This document shows positions 12,134-16,566 of a stretch of DNA of 16,566 nucleotides, piece after piece. Numbering within the stretch: position 1 is the stretch's first letter; every line of letters starts with the position of its first letter. The DNA comes from Thermoplasmata archaeon (lineage in GTDB: Archaea > Thermoplasmatota > Thermoplasmata > UBA184): NCBI GenBank assembly GCA_030039915.1, contig JASHUP010000153.1, positions 1 to 16,566 of the forward strand, read 5' to 3'. Both the position numbers and the translations under genes were made by a program. Under the pieces are notes generated by a model. The model worked only from the letters and a program-made list of their open reading frames with translations. It was not told the DNA's origin and made no database searches.

Positions 12134-13498
12134 GTGGTCATCGTCGGCGCGGGGGCGTTCGGCCTTTCCTCGGCCTACCACCTGATCGAGGACCTCCCCG
12201 GGCTCTCCGTCCTGGTGGTGGAGGCCCGGTCTCGACCGGGCGAAGGTTCGATGGGTGCCAGCGCCGCCATGGTCCGCGATGTGTTCAGTTCGCGGGACAA
12301 CCATCTGCTCGCCCGGAATTCGATCGCCTTCTACCGCCGGATCATGGAGGAACACGAAGAGCTGCGGTCTCCGCAGCCGCTCTTGGACCTCCACGGTTAC
12401 CTCTGGCTCCTGCCCGAGACCGAGCTTCGTCAGTACACGTCGATCGTGACCGAGAGCGGGGGGTCGATCGACGCCCGACCCATGAGCCTCGACGAAGTCG
12501 AGTCCTGCCCGGGCCTCACGGTCGCGCCGGCCCGGTGGTACGAAGGAGACGAGGCCGAACCACCTCTACCGATTGCGGGGGGGCTCTTCGGACGAAACTG
12601 CGGCGCGGTGGCGCCCGAGATGCTCGCGAACTTCTATTTCGAGCAGGCCCGGTCGAGAGGGGTCGAGTTCGTCTTCGACACCGTGGTCCAGCGGCTCTCG
12701 TTCGAGGGACGCGAGAAGATCCTGCTCCACGATCGCTCGAAGATGCCGTTCGCGTTCCAACAGCAGATGAAGGGCCGTCTCCGAATCTCCCGAGTCCATT
12801 TCGGGGACGGACGGTCGGTCCGGGCCGACACGGTCATCGTCGCCGCGGGAGGGTGGGCCGAGAAGCTGCTCCACCCGTTGGGCGTGGCGACCGCCTGCAG
12901 CTCCCGGCCCCAGATCCTCTGTTCGGTCTCTGGTCCGTTCGTGGACGAGCTCCTTCGATGGGAACCGCCCGTCGACGCGATCGACACCGACCAGGGGAGA
13001 ACGCGCTTCCCATTCCTGATCCTCCCGACCGGGGCGACCCTCAAACCGGTCTACCGCGAGCGGCAGTTGTGGCTCGGCTGCGTCAACACGATCTCCCATC
13101 CGATCGGAGCGCGCGAGGACCCGACGGTCGATGGGCGTCTCGACTACAGCATGGCGGAGATGGGGGACCGAGACGCGTTCGCGACCGACCTCGTTCCCGC
13201 GGTATCTCCGTATCTCCCCAGGTTCGACACCAACGAAGTACGTCTCGAGAACTCGTGGGGGGGATACTACAACTTCAGTCCGGACGGGCTTCCGGTCGTC
13301 GAGGAGGAGTCGTTCGGAGTCCTCTTCGTCGGCGGAGATTCGGGCAGCGGGATCCTGAAGGCCGACTCCCTCGGCCGTCTCGTGGCCGCTCAGTATGAGG
13401 GCAAGACCGAGGCGCGCTTCTTCACGGGGGAGACGTACCGGGTCGACCGCCTATCTCTGGACCATCGGGTCGTCCAGCAGGAACGGATCATCCTCTGA
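12134..13498 (+). CDS. DAO-family FAD-dependent oxidoreductase
   Basis: 454 residues. The FAD-binding Rossmann motif VIVGAGAFGLSSAYHL (2-17) opens the protein, and the acidic residue ending strand 2 is E30 in LVVEARS. A second flavin-contact motif, VIVAAGGWAEKL (234-245), and the C-terminal GGDSGSGILKADSLGRLVA (400-418), which closes over the isoalloxazine ring, are typical of the DAO fold (D-amino acid, sarcosine, dimethylglycine and glycerol-3-phosphate oxidases and dehydrogenases). The substrate is unknown; SMGASAAMVRDVF (39-51) covers the usual flavin-attachment region but lacks a His, so covalent FAD is unlikely. The GTG start truncates the usual YDVVIVGAG by a few residues: codons for KESYD lie in frame just upstream with no start codon, so the true N-terminus may be slightly longer. 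Divergent from the aldolase; it may supply that enzyme with 2-oxo acid. Confidence 0.88.
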   Translation: MVIVGAGAFGLSSAYHLIEDLPGLSVLVVEARSRPGEGSMGASAAMVRDVFSSRDNHLLARNSIAFYRRIMEEHEELRSPQPLLDLHGYLWLLPETELRQYTSIVTESGGSIDARPMSLDEVESCPGLTVAPARWYEGDEAEPPLPIAGGLFGRNCGAVAPEMLANFYFEQARSRGVEFVFDTVVQRLSFEGREKILLHDRSKMPFAFQQQMKGRLRISRVHFGDGRSVRADTVIVAAGGWAEKLLHPLGVATACSSRPQILCSVSGPFVDELLRWEPPVDAIDTDQGRTRFPFLILPTGATLKPVYRERQLWLGCVNTISHPIGAREDPTVDGRLDYSMAEMGDRDAFATDLVPAVSPYLPRFDTNEVRLENSWGGYYNFSPDGLPVVEEESFGVLFVGGDSGSGILKADSLGRLVAAQYEGKTEARFFTGETYRVDRLSLDHRVVQQERIIL

Positions 13499-13576
13499 CC
13501 GAACCTGTCCCGGCGGCATCCGCTTGGACTTGCGCGAGAGGAGATTGGGGGGCACCCCCTGGTGGCCCGGTGCCGA

Positions 13577-13590
13577 GGAAGTTACCTTCC
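13577..13590. repeat. Short inverted repeat upstream of the NmrA-like gene
   Basis: GGAAG-TTAC-CTTCC, with perfect five-base arms, sits about 15 bases before the TATA-like GGTTATC (13602-13608). An activator or operator site is possible, but arms this short can occur by chance. Confidence 0.25.
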
Positions 13591-13600
13591 GGACAGCCCG

Positions 13601-13610
13601 AGGTTATCAG
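13601..13610 (+). promoter_or_regulatory. TATA-like box for the NmrA-like gene
   Basis: AGGTTATCAG is centred about 35 bases before ATG 13641 and is the only AT-rich patch in the last 40 bases of the intergenic gap. It suggests the gene has its own promoter rather than reading through from the FAD oxidoreductase. Confidence 0.38.
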
Positions 13611-13640
13611 GCCGGTCAGCACAGTTCGGTAGGTCGATCC

Positions 13641-14558
13641 ATGCCGCATACGAACGGTCTTGACGGGCGAACCTCCGAACCGAAGAGCGTACTGGTCACG
13701 GGTGCCACCGGTCAACAGGGAGGGGGTCTCTCTCGCCTGCTGCTGAGCCGGGGCCATCGCGTCCGGGCGTTCACGAGGAAACCGGACGGCCCCTCCGCAC
13801 AGGAGCTCAAGAAATTGGGGGCCGAGATTGTCGCCGGTGACCTCGGCGATATCCAATCGGTCGAGCGGGCCGCGAAGGGGGTGGATGTGGCCTACCTCGT
13901 CGCGACTCCGTACGAACAAGGTCCGGCCGCGGAAGCCCGGTTCGGTACTACGGGCCTGGACGGCATGCATCGTGCCGGCGTGCCGTACATCGTCTACTCG
14001 TCCGTCAGCGACGCCGACCGAAAGACCGGGATTCCCCATTTCGATAGCAAAGCCGAGGTGGAGGAACATCTGAAGCGGCTCGGAATCGGCTATTCGATCG
14101 TCGCCCCCGTGTTCTTCTCGGACAACCTGTTGGCCCCGTGGTTGAGCGCGGGCCTCGCTCAGGGTGTCCTCGCCACCGGAGTGCTACCGGACCGCAAACT
14201 GCAGGTCATTTCGCTTCCCGAGATCGCGGAGTTCACGACCCTCGCCGTCGAGCGACCCAAGACCTTTCGAGGAAAGAGGATCAATATCGCATCGGACGAA
14301 CCCACCCTTCCCGAGATCGCTCGAGTGCTCTCCGAGGTCACCAAGAGAAAGATCGCGTACAGCGCGGTCCCGCTGGATCAGGTCCGACAGCAGAGCGAGG
14401 ATTTCGCTAAGATGTACGACTGGTTCAACCGGGTGGGATATAGTGCCGACCTGGCGAAGCTGAGGGCGGACTACCCGGAGGTCCACTGGCGCACGTTCCG
14501 GGAGTGGGCCCACGCGCGGGATTGGTCGACCGCTCCGTCGACCGGAAAGAAATCGTAG
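13641..14558 (+). CDS. NmrA-like NAD(P)-binding protein
   Basis: 305 residues. The Rossmann motif is VLVTGATGQQGGGLSRLLL (17-35), where GxTGxQG is the atypical-SDR/NmrA form, and R43 after strand 2 in RVRAFTRK suggests NADP(H). GDLGD (67-70) follows strand 3. The SDR Tyr-Lys pair is not in place: YSSVSDADRKTGIPHF (119-134) and SKAEVEEHL are the NmrA/HSCARG-like replacements. That implies redox sensing or a quinone-reductase-like role (as in QOR2/YtfG, azoreductase-like members) rather than a standard dehydrogenase. Length is normal for the family. ATG 13641 begins a 15-residue polar lead before the first strand; an open frame continues upstream to 13395 but overlaps the oxidoreductase gene. 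No membrane segment is seen. Same strand as the FAD enzyme, 142 bases after it. Confidence 0.87.
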   Translation: MPHTNGLDGRTSEPKSVLVTGATGQQGGGLSRLLLSRGHRVRAFTRKPDGPSAQELKKLGAEIVAGDLGDIQSVERAAKGVDVAYLVATPYEQGPAAEARFGTTGLDGMHRAGVPYIVYSSVSDADRKTGIPHFDSKAEVEEHLKRLGIGYSIVAPVFFSDNLLAPWLSAGLAQGVLATGVLPDRKLQVISLPEIAEFTTLAVERPKTFRGKRINIASDEPTLPEIARVLSEVTKRKIAYSAVPLDQVRQQSEDFAKMYDWFNRVGYSADLAKLRADYPEVHWRTFREWAHARDWSTAPSTGKKS

Positions 14559-14618
14559 GCGTTCCGTTCGGCTCGAACTGGCGGGCCAAGCCTTCCTCGC
14601 CCGCGAATGGGCCGCGGA

Positions 14619-15104
14619 CTAGCCCTTGGCCGGTCGCCCGCTCCGGTACCGAGTCTCGATCTCGGGAATGTAGCGGTTCCATGCACCGGTGAGCCGCTCC
14701 AACGTACCGGTTCGGTCCGGGTGCTCGGAAACTACCCAGCGTTCGGTGACCCGGAGATCGAGTCGAGTTCGTCGAGGTCCCAGCGCGGTGAGCGTGTAAT
14801 CGACCGTTTCCCGATCCTCCTCGTCGATCTGGTCGGTATGCCACGCATTCGGCGGAGAGAGTCGGAGCAGGTCCACGGCGATGTCCGGGTCCCGCTGTGA
14901 AGTCGGAGTAAGACGGATCCGGAGCACGCGACGGGCCGAGAGCTTCAGGACACGGAACTCGGCATGGGGTCGACGAGGAGAGAGAGTCCAGTCGTCGCTT
15001 CGATAATCGGTGCACCAGTCGTAGACATACCGCATCGGTGCCTCGATCGTCTTCGAAAGACGGATTCTCTGGGTGGAGAAGATTCGATGACCCCGTTCCG
15101 GCAT
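14619..15104 (-). CDS. START/SRPBCC-fold protein (polyketide cyclase-like)
   Basis: 161 residues. RIRLSKTIEAPMRYVYDWCTD (13-33) is the first strand and helix of the SRPBCC fold, with the A-P-x-x-x-V-Y-x-W signature. Strands RVLKLSARRVLRIRLTP, then ETVDYTLTALGPRRTRLDLRVTERWV, and a final helix LERLTGAWNRYIPEIETRYR follow, as in polyketide-cyclase/dehydrase and START-like proteins that bind a hydrophobic ligand. The ligand is not identifiable. TATA-like GGTTAAATCG (15140-15131) is about 31 bases before ATG 15104, suggesting leaderless or short-leader expression. It converges with the NmrA-like gene and diverges from another SRPBCC protein at 15222. The two share the fold but little sequence, so they are at best old paralogues. 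Confidence 0.78.
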   Translation of the reverse strand: MPERGHRIFSTQRIRLSKTIEAPMRYVYDWCTDYRSDDWTLSPRRPHAEFRVLKLSARRVLRIRLTPTSQRDPDIAVDLLRLSPPNAWHTDQIDEEDRETVDYTLTALGPRRTRLDLRVTERWVVSEHPDRTGTLERLTGAWNRYIPEIETRYRSGRPAKG

Positions 15105-15130
15105 GCCGGTCGTACCGCCGGGACATCGGG

Positions 15131-15140
15131 CGATTTAACC
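15131..15140 (-). promoter_or_regulatory. TATA-like box for the minus-strand SRPBCC gene
   Basis: GGTTAAATCG on the minus strand, centred about 31 bases before ATG 15104, resembles the TTTAAA-type TATA boxes of euryarchaea. Confidence 0.5.
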
Positions 15141-15221
15141 GAGGTGATGGAGGGGGAAGGCTCCCGCGAGGCGGATACCTCTATTACCGACTCGGAAATT
15201 CTCCGTAGTGCGGGACGTTCG

Positions 15222-15743
15222 ATGAGAGCGATGGTCGTCCGGACTCGCGCGTCGTTCGTCGGGAGTGCTTCCCGAGTTTGGTCCTTGATGTGCAACTCCC
15301 AGATGGACGACACGACCACCCTCCTGTTCCAGCTGGGAGTCCCGCACCCGGTGCAGTGCCGGGTCGTCGACGGTCGGGGCGGGGTGGGGAGCGAGAGGGA
15401 GTGCATCTCGGACCAGGGAGTGGTCCATCAGCGAATTCTCGAGTGGGTGCCCGAGAAGCGACTCTCGTTCCGCATGGAACGGACGGACATGGATTTCCAG
15501 CGGTACGTTTGCGACATCGTGGATACGTTTGACCTCGTCTCGACGCAGGGAACGGTCCGGGTCACCCGAACGACTCAGCTGGGAACCCGGGGGCGGTTCC
15601 AGCGCTGGAGGAGAATTCCGCTGTTTTTCAGCATGAAGCAAGTCCACCGCTACGTGTTCCGAAACTGGCAGCGCCTCGCCCGAGAAACACCCGCCAGCTC
15701 TCGGATCGCCGAGCGCAGCTCACCGATCGCTCCGGTTTCCTAA
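15222..15743 (+). CDS. SRPBCC-fold ligand-binding protein
   Basis: 173 residues from ATG 15222. The opening VVRTRASFVGSASRVWSLMC has the strand-then-helix start of an SRPBCC protein with the V-W-x-L element. The strands PVQCRVVDGRGGVGSERECISDQGVVHQRILEWVPEKRLSFRM are the antiparallel sheet seen in polyketide cyclase/START-like members that bind small hydrophobic ligands. WRRIPLFFSMKQVHRYVFRNWQRL is the long C-terminal helix closing the pocket. No catalytic residues can be assigned. TATA-like CTATTACC (15181-15188) lies about 38 bases before this ATG. ATG 15147 and more distant starts are in frame, but would overlap the promoter of the divergent SRPBCC gene, so the N-terminus is uncertain. Confidence 0.72.
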   Translation: MRAMVVRTRASFVGSASRVWSLMCNSQMDDTTTLLFQLGVPHPVQCRVVDGRGGVGSERECISDQGVVHQRILEWVPEKRLSFRMERTDMDFQRYVCDIVDTFDLVSTQGTVRVTRTTQLGTRGRFQRWRRIPLFFSMKQVHRYVFRNWQRLARETPASSRIAERSSPIAPVS

Positions 15744-15800
15744 CGCGCCCGGGGCTCTCCGGTCTTCGCGGTGCCGCGGGCAACGCGACTCCAACCAAAC

Positions 15801-15810
15801 CAAGATTAGG
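15801..15810 (+). promoter_or_regulatory. TATA-like box for the small Cys/His protein
   Basis: CAAGATTAGG is centred about 28 bases ahead of GTG 15834, the spacing of a leaderless promoter, and supports this GTG as a true start. Confidence 0.4.
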
Positions 15811-15833
15811 CGGAGGGTCGATTTGCATCCGCC

Positions 15834-16097
15834 GTGTACATTCCCGGGGAACGGCGGTCCGCCCCGTCGCCGGTCCGCGTCGTTAAGGTCCAGGCCCGCC
15901 GCACCGAGACCGGATGGCCGCGGGACCCGGTGCTCTGCTTCCGCGCCCGGTGCGACCGGTGTGGCTGGCTGGGTCGGCCCCGCCCGTCTCAGGCCGAGGC
16001 GCTACGCTCGGGCTCGCATCACACGTGCCTACCGGTCGCGGGCGGGTTCATGGTCCCCACATCGGATGCCACTCGATTCCCCTGGCTTCGACCGTAG
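15834..16097 (+). CDS. Small protein with a CxxCGW-HHxxC zinc-binding motif
   Basis: 87 residues. CFRARCDRCGWLGR (35-48) and SHHTC (61-65) give a probable zinc site from C40, C43, a His (H62 or H63) and C65; this CDRCGW...A...A...H..C spacing recurs in small prokaryotic zinc-finger proteins. C35 is an extra cysteine near the site. The basic N-terminal region (VRVVKVQARR) forms a likely strand. No membrane segment or further domain. The function is unknown: nucleic-acid or protein binding would be typical. The GTG start fits the TATA spacing. It lies 90 bases after the SRPBCC gene on the same strand and reads independently. Confidence 0.58.
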   Translation: MYIPGERRSAPSPVRVVKVQARRTETGWPRDPVLCFRARCDRCGWLGRPRPSQAEALRSGSHHTCLPVAGGFMVPTSDATRFPWLRP

Positions 16098-16150
16098 CGG
16101 CCGAAGCGTCGGCCCCCGACGAGCGTCGCACGCAGGGTTCGCGGGGGGAT

Positions 16151-16160
16151 GCTTTAGACC
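16151..16160 (+). promoter_or_regulatory. TATA-like box for the DUF1330 gene
   Basis: GCTTTAGACC is the only AT-containing patch in the gap, centred about 36 bases before ATG 16191 (30 before GTG 16185). Confidence 0.4.
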
Positions 16161-16190
16161 GACCCCTTCTCTGTCCCCACGGCGGTGACC

Positions 16191-16478
16191 ATGAGCGCGT
16201 ATTTCATCGCGAATGTGAAGATCACGAACGCCGAGGAGTACCAGCGCTACGCAGCCCAGACCCCCGCGGTGATCGCCCAGTACGGGGGCCGATTCCTCGT
16301 ACGGGGCGGAAACGTGGAGTTTGCGGAGGGCGCCTGGGGTCCCGACAAGTGGATCATTCTCGAGTTTCCGAACATGGACGCGCTCCGGCGGTGGTACGAT
16401 TCTGGAGACTACCAGCGCATCATCGGTATCCGCAAGCGCTCGACCCAGACCAACGCGGTTGCAGTCACTGGGGTCTGA
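16191..16478 (+). CDS. DUF1330-family protein
   Basis: 95 residues, full length for the family. MSAYFIANVKITNAEEYQRY is the usual N-terminus, followed by the diagnostic YGGRFLVRGGNVEFAEG (28-45) and IILEFPNMDALRRWYDSGDY (52-72), then QRIIGIRKRST. DUF1330 proteins form dimeric alpha+beta barrels like the EthD/monooxygenase-type ferredoxin-fold proteins; their biochemical role is unknown. It is likely cytosolic; there is no signal peptide. ATG 16191 is preferred because M-S-A-Y-F aligns with the family start; GTG 16185 adds two residues. The TATA-like GCTTTAGACC upstream indicates separate transcription. The remaining 88 bases to the right edge show no gene. Confidence 0.92.
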   Translation: MSAYFIANVKITNAEEYQRYAAQTPAVIAQYGGRFLVRGGNVEFAEGAWGPDKWIILEFPNMDALRRWYDSGDYQRIIGIRKRSTQTNAVAVTGV

Positions 16479-16566
16479 GCGCTCCCCCCGGGCGTCGAAG
16501 CGGTTCCGCGACTCGACCGGGTCTGACCCCGGTCGACCTCAGTAAGTCGAACCCAGCGGCCCGGTC

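Noticed and set aside
11064..12185. A 373-residue plus-strand open frame across the aldolase
   Set aside because: The minus strand carries all HpcH/HpaI catalytic residues; the plus-strand product is Arg/Gly/Glu-rich noise.
13550..13575. G-run/C-run hairpin after the flavoenzyme gene as a terminator
   Set aside because: The arms are poor and no T-tract follows; archaeal termination relies mainly on T-rich stretches.
1..16566. CRISPR arrays, tRNA or rRNA genes, insertion sequences, toxin-antitoxin or defence cassettes
   Set aside because: I saw no regularly spaced repeats, no tRNA-like cloverleaf, no transposase or nuclease motifs and no terminal inverted repeats. Reading by eye cannot exclude a short degenerate element.

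Overview
This G+C-rich window reads as chromosomal DNA from an archaeon, most likely a soil- or sediment-type Thermoplasmatota. That assignment is an inference. It rests on AT-rich TATA-like boxes about 25-35 bases ahead of many start codons, starts that look leaderless or nearly so, frequent GTG starts, single-gene transcription units that keep changing strand, and small membrane proteins carrying CxxC-x10-CxxC zinc ribbons. There is no rRNA gene, and I see no tRNA, CRISPR array, insertion sequence, integrase, phage or plasmid gene. No gene-free stretch exceeds 300 bases. The longest, 8573-8826 between two divergent genes, holds only promoter-like sequence.

Left part (1-4790): a 3'-truncated PP-loop ATPase of the Dph6-like family and a small single-helix protein with a pilin-like N-terminus lie on the minus strand. 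They are followed by a divergent NRAMP-type metal-ion transporter on the plus strand. Then come three GNAT acetyltransferases: a two-domain protein and a single-domain protein on minus, and one on plus.

Middle part (4863-11197): an arrestin-fold protein is followed by a two-helix membrane protein with a C-terminal zinc ribbon. A long HEAT-repeat protein converges on that gene and overlaps it. Next come two small iron-sulfur ferredoxins with an AHSA1/SRPBCC protein between them, a membrane protein with a PH-like soluble part, a small winged-helix-like protein, and a four-helix membrane protein with two N-terminal zinc ribbons.

Right part (11292-16478): an HpcH/HpaI-type aldolase and a DAO-type FAD oxidoreductase diverge from a shared AT-rich element. 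An NmrA-like NAD(P)-binding protein follows. Two START/SRPBCC-fold proteins then diverge from one another, and the window ends with a tiny Cys/His-motif protein and a DUF1330 protein.

The window looks like ordinary accessory metabolism, stress and redox genes rather than one large system. The links I can propose are between neighbours: FAD oxidoreductase with 2-oxo-acid aldolase, arrestin-fold protein with zinc-ribbon membrane protein, and the paired SRPBCC proteins. I did not find a clear undescribed multi-gene defence or mobile system. The most unusual items are the archaeal arrestin-fold protein, the NRAMP-like transporter with altered metal-site motifs, a ferredoxin lacking a canonical cysteine ligand, a bacterial-looking Dph6-like ATPase, and a perfect palindrome sitting on a TATA-like box.
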